44,413 bases of DNA, taken from NCBI GenBank assembly GCA_964453995.1, contig CAYVQC010000038.1:1-44413 (forward strand), given 5' to 3'. Positions 1 to 6,711 of this stretch are shown here, piece after piece. Every line of letters starts with the position of its first letter. Positions within the stretch are counted from its first letter, which is position 1. Source of the stretch: SKVR01 sp964453995 (lineage in GTDB: Bacteria > Bacteroidota > Bacteroidia > Bacteroidales > UBA7960). The notes beneath the pieces were generated by a model, which was not told where the DNA came from, ran no database searches, and saw nothing but the letters and a program-made list of their open reading frames with translations. The position numbers were made by a program, and so were the translations under genes.

Positions 1-123
1 CCTTCCAGGGGGTTGGGGGGTATTGTACTTTCCGGAGTGCACTCTCAGCAAAACTGCACATCTGCACCTTCGCAAGAATAAAAAAACTGTTAGATAGCTT
101 CGGGAATTAAAAAAACGAAAACA

Positions 124-705
124 ATGAAAATCGCAATCATCAAATACAACGCCGGCAACATCAAATCCGTGAGCAATGCATTGGCCCGCCTTGGGGTGGA
201 TCATACCATCACCGACAATCCCGATGAGATCAATGCTGCCGATAAGGTTATTTTTCCCGGGGTGGGAGAGGCCTCCACCACCATGGAATATCTGAAAGCC
301 AAAAACCTTGACCTTCTCATTCGTGAGCTCAGGCAGCCCACGCTGGGCATATGCCTGGGCATGCAGCTCATGTGCAGCCATTCGGAGGAGGGGAATACCC
401 CTTGTCTTGGGATATTTGACCTGCCGGTAAAAAAATTTACCATTGACCTGAAGATTCCCCATATGGGATGGAACAGTCTGCATGATACCAAAACCCCCCT
501 CCTGGACAAAAGCCTGGAAGGAATGTATGTGTATTTTGTGCATAGCTACTACGTGCCGGTGGCAAGCGAAACGGCGGCGGTGACCCATTATACCGTTTCA
601 TTTAGCGCGGCCCTGCAAAAGGACAACTTTTTTGCCACCCAGTTCCATCCCGAAAAAAGCGGGGAAGTGGGAGAACATATCCTGAAGAATTTTTTACACA
701 TATAA
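124..705 (+). CDS. hisH: Imidazole glycerol phosphate synthase, glutamine amidotransferase subunit HisH
   Basis: HisH is the glutaminase half of the cytoplasmic HisH-HisF complex. It releases ammonia from glutamine and channels it to HisF, which makes imidazole glycerol phosphate and AICAR in histidine synthesis. The 193-residue protein is normal length for the family. The class I amidotransferase triad is visible: the nucleophile Cys77 in LGICLGMQL, and His175 and Glu177 in the FHPEK motif near the C terminus. The N terminus (MKIAIIKYNAGN) matches the family, which fixes the ATG at 124. It is followed by hisA, hisF and hisIE in the same direction, the usual order at the end of a Bacteroidota his operon; the earlier genes would lie before base 1. 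Identification is secure. Confidence 0.96.
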   Translation: MKIAIIKYNAGNIKSVSNALARLGVDHTITDNPDEINAADKVIFPGVGEASTTMEYLKAKNLDLLIRELRQPTLGICLGMQLMCSHSEEGNTPCLGIFDLPVKKFTIDLKIPHMGWNSLHDTKTPLLDKSLEGMYVYFVHSYYVPVASETAAVTHYTVSFSAALQKDNFFATQFHPEKSGEVGEHILKNFLHI

Positions 706-727
706 AACAAATCAATCATGGCAAGAT

Positions 728-790
728 CGTTAGTCACATCCCGACGGAAACTCAATCCCGCATCCTTACGGTTGCGGGACTTCGCTAACG
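728..790. repeat. Palindromic intergenic element between hisH and hisA
   Basis: The 105-base spacer holds nested inverted repeats. CGTTAG at 728-733 pairs with CTAACG at 785-790, and inside it TCCCGCA at 756-762 pairs perfectly with TGCGGGA at 773-779 across a 10-base loop. There is no T-run, so it is not a typical terminator. The sequence looks like a dispersed intergenic repeat rather than a gene. That it is repeated elsewhere in the genome is inference and cannot be seen in this window. Confidence 0.5.
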
Positions 791-810
791 CTCAGCCTCA
801 ACCTTAATCT

Positions 811-1530
811 ATGATACTTATACCAGCCATTGATTTAATGAACAACCGTTGTGTTCGACTTGAGCAAGGAAATTTTGATGCACAGACGGTATATAGCGAT
901 GATCCGGTACTTACTGCTCAGTATTTTGAGAAAACCGGCTTTACCCATTTGCACATGGTGGACCTTGACGGTGCCAGGCAAAAACTGCCCGTGCATATAC
1001 CTGTGTTGAAAGAAGTGAGCTCCTCCACCAGCCTTTTTATCGACTACAGTGGTGGCATACGAAGCCTGGAGCAGGCACAGGAGGCCTTCACCAACGGGGC
1101 GTCTGCCATTACCATCGGCAGCATGGCCGTGAGCGATCCTGCCATGGCAGAGAGAATCCTGAAGGAATTTGGTGCTGAAAAGGTAATCCTGGGTGCTGAT
1201 GTAAAGGGTGAGTTTATTGCCACAGCAGGATGGCTTGAGCAAAGCAACCGTAATATCTTCTCTTTCCTGGAATTCTGGCTCGAAAAAGGTTTCAGTAAGG
1301 TGATGATCACTGATGTGGCCAAAGACGGCATGATGCAGGGGCCCTCACTGCAATTGTACAGGAAAGTGCTGAAAAGCTTCCCCGGTATCAGGCTTATTGC
1401 CAGCGGAGGTATTGCCACAATGGAGGATATTTACCAACTGGAGGCTGGGGGATGCTATGGCGCCATTACCGGTAAGGCTTTGTATGAAGGTAAACTGGCA
1501 GATCAGGAACTGAAAGAGTTTTTAAAATAA
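811..1530 (+). CDS. hisA: Phosphoribosylformimino-5-aminoimidazole carboxamide ribotide isomerase HisA
   Basis: HisA is the cytoplasmic (beta-alpha)8 barrel isomerase that converts ProFAR to PRFAR, the step just before HisF/HisH. At 239 residues it is full length. The catalytic Asp8 lies in the opening MILIPAIDLM and the second catalytic Asp is Asp130 in ILGADVKG. Phosphate-binding glycine motifs are present in both barrel halves (YSGGI near residue 80 and IASGGI near 197). The start at 811 places Asp8 where the family expects it. It sits between hisH and hisF, separated from each by palindromic spacers. Confidence 0.96.
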   Translation: MILIPAIDLMNNRCVRLEQGNFDAQTVYSDDPVLTAQYFEKTGFTHLHMVDLDGARQKLPVHIPVLKEVSSSTSLFIDYSGGIRSLEQAQEAFTNGASAITIGSMAVSDPAMAERILKEFGAEKVILGADVKGEFIATAGWLEQSNRNIFSFLEFWLEKGFSKVMITDVAKDGMMQGPSLQLYRKVLKSFPGIRLIASGGIATMEDIYQLEAGGCYGAITGKALYEGKLADQELKEFLK

Positions 1531-1575
1531 CAAGTCGTGGGGTGACATTGAAGTCGGTCCAGACAAAACTTGATT

Positions 1576-1664
1576 AACCGCAACGAAAGCAGGAAAAGCA
1601 CGAAGAAAGCAATTATTGTTGTTCTTTTTCACTCTTTGCGATTCATCCTTGCGTTATGGCGGTT
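1576..1664. repeat. Palindromic intergenic element between hisA and hisF
   Basis: The spacer 1531-1680 contains a long imperfect inverted repeat. Its outer arms are AACCGC (1576-1581) and GCGGTT (1659-1664), followed inward by AACG (1582-1585) and CGTT (1652-1655). The left half is rich in GAAAGC/CGAAG and the right half in CTTTGCG, so further pairing is possible. I recall similar 'AACCGCAAAG...CTTTGCGGTT' intergenic sequences in Bacteroidota genomes. It differs from the elements in the two neighbouring his spacers. Confidence 0.5.
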
Positions 1665-1680
1665 CACAAAACAATGAGTT

Positions 1681-2445
1681 ATGAATACACTTGCTAAAAG
1701 AATTATCCCCTGTCTCGACATACGCGACGGGCGCACAGTAAAAGGAGTAAATTTTGTAGATATACGCGATGCCGGCGACCCGGTGGAGCTGGCTCAACGC
1801 TACTCAGCAGAGGGAGCCGATGAACTGGTATTCCTGGATATCACCGCCTCCCACGAAAAGCGTAAACTGCTCAAAGCCCTGGTAGAAAAAGTGGCTGCCC
1901 GCATCAAAATCCCTTTTACTGTAGGTGGAGGGGTATCGGAACTGCAGGATGCTGATGTCTTACTTTCGGCCGGAGCTGATAAAATATCGGTCAACTCAGC
2001 GGCAATCATGCAACCTGCCCTTATTGATGAGCTTGCCCGGCAATTTGGCAGCCAGTTCGTGGTGGTGGCTATCGATGCAAGGCTGGAGTCTCAACGGTGG
2101 CAGGTATACCGCAATGGAGGGCGTATCCCTACCGGGCGAGAACTCTTTGAGTATGCCCGCGAAATGCAGGAACGGGGCGCAGGGGAGATCCTCTGGACAT
2201 CCATGAATCACGACGGCACCCAGGGTGGATTTGCCAACGACACCCTAAGGCTGCTTAGCCAGAAGCTGTCCGTCCCACTCATTGCTTCTGGTGGGGCTGG
2301 CACAAAACAACATTTTGCCGATGCTTTCACCCTGGGCGAAGCCGATGCAGCACTGGCCGCCAGCGTCTTTCATTACGATACGATTCCTATCCCGGAGTTG
2401 AAGGAGTATTTGAAATTAGAGGGTATTAATGTGAGACTGAAATAA
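1681..2445 (+). CDS. hisF: Imidazole glycerol phosphate synthase, cyclase subunit HisF
   Basis: HisF is the cyclase half of imidazole glycerol phosphate synthase. It uses ammonia from HisH and PRFAR to make imidazole glycerol phosphate and AICAR. The 254-residue (beta-alpha)8 barrel is full length. The two catalytic aspartates are visible: Asp13 in the N-terminal IIPCLDIRDG and Asp132 in VVAIDAR. Phosphate-binding segments VGGGV (near 81) and IASGGAG (near 200) are present. The ATG at 1681 is two residues longer than many homologues but fits. It is co-directional with hisA upstream and hisIE downstream. Confidence 0.96.
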   Translation: MNTLAKRIIPCLDIRDGRTVKGVNFVDIRDAGDPVELAQRYSAEGADELVFLDITASHEKRKLLKALVEKVAARIKIPFTVGGGVSELQDADVLLSAGADKISVNSAAIMQPALIDELARQFGSQFVVVAIDARLESQRWQVYRNGGRIPTGRELFEYAREMQERGAGEILWTSMNHDGTQGGFANDTLRLLSQKLSVPLIASGGAGTKQHFADAFTLGEADAALAASVFHYDTIPIPELKEYLKLEGINVRLK

Positions 2446-2481
2446 AGCTTTGATGACGCTGAAAATTGATAGAACGCAGAT

Positions 2482-2553
2482 AACGCTGATTGTTATGGTA
2501 AAAATGATTTACCTGACCATACAAAATCATAAACAATCTTACAAATCAGCGTT
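2482..2553. repeat. Palindromic intergenic element between hisF and hisIE
   Basis: A perfect 10-base inverted repeat, AACGCTGATT at 2482-2491 and AATCAGCGTT at 2544-2553, bounds the element. Inner arms GATTGTT (2488-2494) with AACAATC (2532-2538), and ATGGT (2495-2499) with ACCAT (2516-2520), extend the pairing into a long cruciform-like hairpin. It lacks a T-run. I recall the motif 'acgctgatt...aatcagcgtt' as a common dispersed intergenic sequence in Bacteroidota. Confidence 0.6.
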
Positions 2554-2571
2554 CCATAAAAAATATAATCA

Positions 2572-3168
2572 ATGAAAAACATGAACTTCGAAAAATTGAA
2601 CGGCCTTGTTCCGGCCATCATCCAGGAACCCTCCGGTGGCAAAATCCTTATGACAGGCTTTATGAACGAAGAAGCCCTGCAGAAAACCCGGGAAACCGGC
2701 AAGGTTACTTTCTTCAGCCGGACGCGTAATACCATCTGGACCAAAGGTGAAACCAGCGGCAACTTCATGAAAGTATTACAGATCTTTGAAGATTGCGATA
2801 ACGATACCCTGCTCATTTATGCAGAACCCACAGGGCCTGTATGTCATACCGGAGATGCCACGTGCTTTCATGATGATCCCGGTCCGGGGCTGGCTTTTCT
2901 TGCCCAACTGCAATCAGTGATCAAGGGACGCAAAGGGCAATCGCCCGAAACATCCTACACTGCCCGTCTTTTTGAGAAAGGCCTGCCGCGGATAGCTCAG
3001 AAAGTAGGGGAGGAAGCCGTGGAATGTGTCATTGAAGCCATGAAGGGCGACAAGGAAAAATTCAAAGAAGAAGCCTCCGATCTGCTCTATCACCTGTTGG
3101 TGCTACTGGCCCAGCAGGAACTGGATATTGCCGATGTGGTGAAGGTGCTGGAAGGAAGGCATAAATGA
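2572..3168 (+). CDS. hisI: Bifunctional phosphoribosyl-AMP cyclohydrolase / phosphoribosyl-ATP pyrophosphatase HisIE
   Basis: This fused cytoplasmic enzyme performs steps 2 and 3 of histidine synthesis: it removes pyrophosphate from phosphoribosyl-ATP (HisE) and opens the adenine ring of phosphoribosyl-AMP (HisI). Residues about 8-105 are the HisI domain, with the zinc-ligand cysteines Cys75, Cys91 and Cys98 (the last two in PVCHTGDATCF). Residues about 108-198 are the HisE domain, an all-alpha MazG-like fold with the metal-binding pattern GEEAVECVIEA and EEASDLLYHL. The length of 198 is typical of the fused form. It is the last his gene here; what follows is repeat sequence and an assembly gap. 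Confidence 0.95.
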   Translation: MKNMNFEKLNGLVPAIIQEPSGGKILMTGFMNEEALQKTRETGKVTFFSRTRNTIWTKGETSGNFMKVLQIFEDCDNDTLLIYAEPTGPVCHTGDATCFHDDPGPGLAFLAQLQSVIKGRKGQSPETSYTARLFEKGLPRIAQKVGEEAVECVIEAMKGDKEKFKEEASDLLYHLLVLLAQQELDIADVVKVLEGRHK

Positions 3169-3240
3169 GTGGAAAATGATATGGACATAAAGTTTAGAGA
3201 GTGATTGCGCCATGGTTATTAATTTTTACGTTTTTCAGCT

Positions 3241-3448
3241 GCCCTTACAGGGCGAATGATTTTGTCTTGTTTCATTTCCCCAGGGCGTTGCCGCTGGGCT
3301 GAATTGAGTTGCCCTTTCAGGGCGTTTTCNNNNNNNNNNNNNNNNNNNNNNNNNNNNNNNNNNNNNNNNNNNNNNNNNNNNNNNNNNNNNNNNNNNNNNN
3401 NNNNNNNNNNNNNNNNNNNNNNNNNNNNNCCTTTCGGGCTGAAAGCCC
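3241..3448. repeat. Array of GCCCT/AGGGC palindromes interrupted by the gap
   Basis: Short palindromes are clustered here: GCCCTTACAGGGC at 3241-3253, an imperfect CCCAGGGC...GCTGGG around 3279-3298, GCCCTTTCAGGGC at 3311-3323, and, after the N run, CTTTCGGGCTGAAAG with GGGCTGAAAGCCC at 3431-3448. Each is a hairpin with a CCC/GGG stem and a 3-5 base loop. The array occupies most of the 367-base gene-free stretch between hisIE and the next gene. It resembles REP-like arrays, and repetitive sequence would explain why the assembly broke here. The rest of 3169-3535 shows nothing else I can recognise. Confidence 0.65.
3330..3429. other. Scaffold gap (100 N)
   Basis: Exactly 100 unknown bases lie inside the palindrome array. 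The round number suggests a nominal gap, so the true distance between hisIE and the next gene is unknown. Confidence 0.99.
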
Positions 3449-3535
3449 AGCTTACCTTCCTTACGGTGTAACATTACTGGCTAAAAGGAACCTGGTCACT
3501 TGCCTTCCGAAACCCCCTGGCGTGCCAGTCTTCAC

Positions 3536-4195
3536 CTACCACCCCATCCCGAAACGTATTCCCCCGGTGAGGTGAAGGCCTGTATAATCCAGGCTTTCGG
3601 GGCTGTTGCTGTAAAAGGTGATGGCTACATCTGGAGGCTGGTTGGCCACCGTGTATCTAAAGCCTGCTCCAAAAAACAGGTCGGCAGTAAAATGACGGTT
3701 GAATACTTTCTGATAGCCCAATGTTAATTTTAGGCTTGAAGTGGTCAGATTGCGGTTCCACGATCCGGTATCGTAGTTGTAAAAAGTAAGTCCATCCTGC
3801 ATATATTCGTTCCACCGGTAACCGCTGTACCGGAATCGGATATACCTGATACCGATACCGGCGGAGAAGTAGGCCCCGCCCCCCTGGCTGCGCCAACCCG
3901 GGTAGTACCTGTACATTGTTTCCAAAGCTGCGCCCTGCATGTTTTGCATAAGCCTTCGGTTACTGAACCAGCTACCCTGTTTGCCTTTGTAATAAACTGT
4001 GGGCGCCAGGATAAGCCAATGTTGCCTATGGCCCAGAGGTTTGTCTATTTCTATGCGGATGCCATTCTGGAACAAGTGTTGGGGAACCCCCATTACAAAA
4101 GTGGAATGCCGGTAGGGTTCATTTGCGGCAGGAGCTTGGGCAATGCCTTCACAGGTTAGTAGGGTCAGGAAAAAAGCTGCCAACCATAGTTTCAT
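3536..4195 (-). CDS. Putative outer-membrane beta-barrel protein (paralogue of the neighbour at 4298-4942)
   Basis: I do not recognise a named family. The 219-residue product starts with a signal peptide (MKLWLAAFFLTLLTCEGIAQ), which is why I choose the ATG at 4195 rather than the upstream in-frame ATG at 4285. The mature part has alternating hydrophobic and polar residues rich in Tyr, Trp and Gly and ends in Trp, as in outer-membrane barrels. It shares a pattern with the next protein: a VPQHLFQNGIRIEID-like strand, then HWLxxAPxxxY, then MYRYYPG, then a GIGIRYIRF-like strand, and a final GGIRFGMGW strand. The two are evidently tandem duplicates. It is the last gene of a minus-strand cluster with two LVIVD proteins. 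Barrel fold and outer-membrane location are inferences. Confidence 0.6.
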   Translation of the reverse strand: MKLWLAAFFLTLLTCEGIAQAPAANEPYRHSTFVMGVPQHLFQNGIRIEIDKPLGHRQHWLILAPTVYYKGKQGSWFSNRRLMQNMQGAALETMYRYYPGWRSQGGGAYFSAGIGIRYIRFRYSGYRWNEYMQDGLTFYNYDTGSWNRNLTTSSLKLTLGYQKVFNRHFTADLFFGAGFRYTVANQPPDVAITFYSNSPESLDYTGLHLTGGIRFGMGW

Positions 4196-4297
4196 AAAAC
4201 GAAGGGTGGATTTTGGTATCGATGCAGCGTTTGACCAGCAGTTGGTATCGGTTTCCAAAGCCATTGACGTATCATTTCTTTTCATATTGTATTCCTT

Positions 4298-4942
4298 TTA
4301 TCGACTGTTACCGGTTATAAACCCAATGCGGAACCCAAAGACAAAGATATTGCCCGAATATCCGAAATCGCTGTAGGTGGTGTTGAACTTAAGGGGGCTG
4401 TTCGCATCAGAACTCAAAAATGAATACCTGAAGCCCATGCCAAAATAGAAGTCAACCATCATATTATCAGACAACAGGGTATAGAATCCGATTATTCCAT
4501 CCAGCCCTGTTTTGTGTATCGAATTGTACCTTTCGTAGCTTATGTTGTCTGTTGTTTGATCATAGTGAAGATGGTTGTAATGGTACACAGGACCATAGCC
4601 AAGATAAATCGTTGATTTTCCAAAACCCTCGCCCGGATAGTACCGATGGTATATGTGCAACCCTGCTCCTTTCTGGCTGTTAAACCTGTCGTAAGACAAT
4701 CCTCCGTCCGAGGGACTGTTTCTGTAAAAGAAAACCGGCGCCATTTGCAGCCAGTGGTTGGGGTTGAAAGACAGGTCATAATCGAGTCGAAGCCCATTGA
4801 CGGCAAAATACTGGGGTACAAAACTGATCACCGCTGTTGGATTGAATTGCTCCTGTTGGCTTAAAAGGTTGCTTGCTTTAAGGGAAAGGGGTAAGGTGAA
4901 GACATAAAGCAATATAGCGGAAAAAGCGGCATATTTTTTCAT
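4298..4942 (-). CDS. Putative outer-membrane beta-barrel protein
   Basis: This 214-residue protein of unrecognised function begins with a signal peptide (MKKYAAFSAILLYVFTLPLSLKA). The mature part alternates polar and aromatic residues, with segments VPQYFAVNGLRLDYD, HWLQMAPVFFYRN, IYHRYYPGEG and FVFGFRIGF that line up with those of the following gene (3536-4195). An integral outer-membrane barrel of about 8-10 strands is the simplest reading. Its ATG overlaps the stop of the upstream LVIVD lipoprotein gene by four bases (ATGA at 4939-4942), so the two are probably translationally coupled. No enzymatic motif is visible. Confidence 0.65.
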   Translation of the reverse strand: MKKYAAFSAILLYVFTLPLSLKASNLLSQQEQFNPTAVISFVPQYFAVNGLRLDYDLSFNPNHWLQMAPVFFYRNSPSDGGLSYDRFNSQKGAGLHIYHRYYPGEGFGKSTIYLGYGPVYHYNHLHYDQTTDNISYERYNSIHKTGLDGIIGFYTLLSDNMMVDFYFGMGFRYSFLSSDANSPLKFNTTYSDFGYSGNIFVFGFRIGFITGNSR

Positions 4943-5661
4943 TCCGGGATGGTTAATTTACTCAAAAAGCTTATTTCACTTCCATCGTAGGTGTATTGAT
5001 ATAATCCATCTTCTGCAACCACATACAATCTTCCCTCCGTGGGGATTACATCAATGGCCTGTATGTCAAAAGACTGGATCAGGGCAATGTCTACCCCGTT
5101 GGTAACCTGGTACACCTTCAGAACATCATCGCAGATGAACAGTTGATTACCATCAATGCCCAACCCTTTGGGAGAGATCATATCATACTCCTTCAGCAAC
5201 TGGGGAGCCTGGGGCTCTGAAACGTCAAAGATCATAAGCATATTGGGGGCAGGTGTTGTGGGATTATTGCGAAGGGTTACATAGGCATAATCATCCTGTA
5301 CCACCACCGGATCATAGCTCATGAAGTGGGGAGTAAAGCTAAGGAAATCCGGCATTGCAGGATCTGAAAGTTCATAAATGTACATTCCTGTTTGGGCACC
5401 AAGAAAAAGGTAATCATCTGTGGGAAAGATTGTTTCAATAGCAAACCCTGCATAGGAGCCCTGCCGGTAGTCAATGCCTGTGGGTTGGGAAATGTCAAAA
5501 GTGTGCAATAGCTCATAGTCAACAGCATACAGGTAATTGTCGCGTATGGTAAAGCGTGCCATGGATCCGCCAGTGCCGGGAGTGCCGTCGGCAACTTCCT
5601 TCTGGCAGGCATACAAAACAAGGATAGATAGAGCAAATATGGGGATAGTAATTTTTTTCAT
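4939..5661 (-). CDS. LVIVD-repeat lipoprotein (beta-propeller-like)
   Basis: The 240-residue product has a lipoprotein signal peptide with lipobox LYAC (Cys19), so it is probably anchored to the outer membrane. After a Gly-rich linker come about five repeats of roughly 40 residues of the LVIVD type, each with a 'DDYAYVTL' strand followed by a 'MLMIFDVSEPQAP' strand, a pattern associated with beta-propellers. No catalytic residues are recognisable; a binding or scaffold role at the surface is likely. It lies 36 bases after the shorter LVIVD gene and overlaps the downstream barrel gene. The start GTGGSMARFTI after the linker is a stretch I associate with the C-terminal half of longer LVIVD proteins. 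Confidence 0.72.
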   Translation of the reverse strand: MKKITIPIFALSILVLYACQKEVADGTPGTGGSMARFTIRDNYLYAVDYELLHTFDISQPTGIDYRQGSYAGFAIETIFPTDDYLFLGAQTGMYIYELSDPAMPDFLSFTPHFMSYDPVVVQDDYAYVTLRNNPTTPAPNMLMIFDVSEPQAPQLLKEYDMISPKGLGIDGNQLFICDDVLKVYQVTNGVDIALIQSFDIQAIDVIPTEGRLYVVAEDGLYQYTYDGSEISFLSKLTIPE

Positions 5662-5697
5662 AGGTAATGGGATAAAGTTAAATCTTCAGGTCATATC

Positions 5698-6201
5698 TTA
5701 TTTTTGCCAACCAACAATTACTGTGTCGGCAGGTCTTTTGGAAGGAGACCAGGCCCAGGGGATCCAGGTCATGTCAGGGGGCGTAGGCTCGGGGAAAACA
5801 TCTTCCACCCTGTCAAGTACCGCAATTTGAGGATAATTGCTGAGGTCTACCGACACCAGGTCAATGGCATTGTCAGCATACAACACCTCGTTTTTGATGG
5901 CAAGATCCATACATCCGGGGATGTGGATAAACCCCGTTTTCTGAGGGTTGGAGGGGTCCTGGTTGTTGATTACATGGATGCCGGAAAACAAATCCACAAT
6001 GTAAATGTGATCATCGTAGATGTAAATTTTTCCCGGATTGGAAAAATCCTTTGCAGGCTGCATAAAGACACTGGCCGGCAGATCGGATCTTTTCATCAGG
6101 ATGGGTGTGTACTCGGTGAAGGTTTTGTCATCAGGCTCAATGTCAAAACCCATGATCATAAAGATGACCATAAAGATCAGGGTAAGATGCAAGGATTTCA
6201 T
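5698..6201 (-). CDS. Short LVIVD-repeat protein, exported, lacking a lipobox cysteine
   Basis: This 167-residue protein begins with a hydrophobic segment (MKSLHLTLIFMVIFMIMG) and then FDIEPDD. The central part, NPGKIYIYDDHIYIVD...GIHVINNQDPSNPQ...GCMDLAIKNEVLYADNAIDLVSVDLS, is typical of LVIVD-repeat proteins. Homologues I recall have a lipobox Cys just before DIEPDD; here the codon is TTT (Phe), one base from TGT. It ends in DTVIVGWQK, a stretch that often precedes a linker and a second repeat block; here that block is the separate downstream gene. It is the first gene of the four-gene minus-strand cluster, with a candidate -7 box about 78 bases upstream. Molecular function is unknown. Confidence 0.68.
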   Translation of the reverse strand: MKSLHLTLIFMVIFMIMGFDIEPDDKTFTEYTPILMKRSDLPASVFMQPAKDFSNPGKIYIYDDHIYIVDLFSGIHVINNQDPSNPQKTGFIHIPGCMDLAIKNEVLYADNAIDLVSVDLSNYPQIAVLDRVEDVFPEPTPPDMTWIPWAWSPSKRPADTVIVGWQK

Positions 6202-6278
6202 AATGGTAGTTTTGGTGATGAATAAGAACGATGGTTTTGCTGAAAAATACGTTTTGCAGATGCAGATTATGGATATGT

Positions 6279-6286
6279 CAAATGTA
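6279..6286 (-). promoter_or_regulatory. Candidate Bacteroidota -7 box for the LVIVD/barrel cluster
   Basis: Read on the minus strand the bases are TACATTTG, an exact match to the Bacteroidota -7 consensus TAnnTTTG. No convincing TTTG -33 box lies at the usual distance, so this rests on one element. It would give a leader of about 70 bases before the gene starting at 6201. Confidence 0.4.
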
Positions 6287-6364
6287 ATGGCTTTTTGAAA
6301 TTACTTAACAGTCGTACCTAAGATTGTTTTCAGTAGGTTATTACAATGACGAAACCAATCGCAT

Positions 6365-6660
6365 AAAGGTTGGAATCCCTCGATTAAGATAATTTGCTTT
6401 AGCAGCCAGCGATTATGCGCAATGCTACTATCAATTCAGGTAAAAAACATGAGAAATGATGCCGGGCATCTATGGGAAAACTACATTTACCTCCGAGAGA
6501 AGAAAACACAACGAATACAAACGAATACCTGAATGGGAATACTTCTGAAGAACAGGCATTGCTTGAATCTTTTGTCCGGAGACGAGCTCAGTCGCCACCG
6601 GACGATCAAGCCTTCCGGAAGTGAATACCACCTTCCCAGCCGGTACTACATGTTCCTGTC
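6365..6660 (+). pseudogene. Decayed C-terminal relic of a DUF4143-type AAA ATPase
   Basis: Fragments of one protein family occur in order but in different frames. From 6409 the frame reads AIMRNATIN, like the YDxGIRNAxIN motif. From 6449 to 6532 another frame reads MRNDAGHLWENYIYLREKK, like RNDxGALWENYLxSER, and ends in a stop. At 6540-6557 the bases read YF-stop-RTG, the YFWRTG motif with TGG changed to TGA. At 6601-6660 the frame reads DDQAFRK-stop-IPPSQPVL, like the family's final AFxxxYPxxxxxLL segment. Frameshifts and stops in several places show an inactive gene. These ATPases (AAA_14 plus DUF4143) are often carried on accessory DNA. Nothing else is recognisable in the 510-base gap before the dehydrogenase. 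Confidence 0.6.
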
Positions 6661-6711
6661 CAGACTAACACAAAACGCCACAATATTATTAACTTTACCC
6701 TAAAAAACGAT

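Noticed and set aside
3241..3448. CRISPR array
   Set aside because: The palindromes are only 13 bases, irregularly spaced and without equal-length spacers; no cas gene is present.
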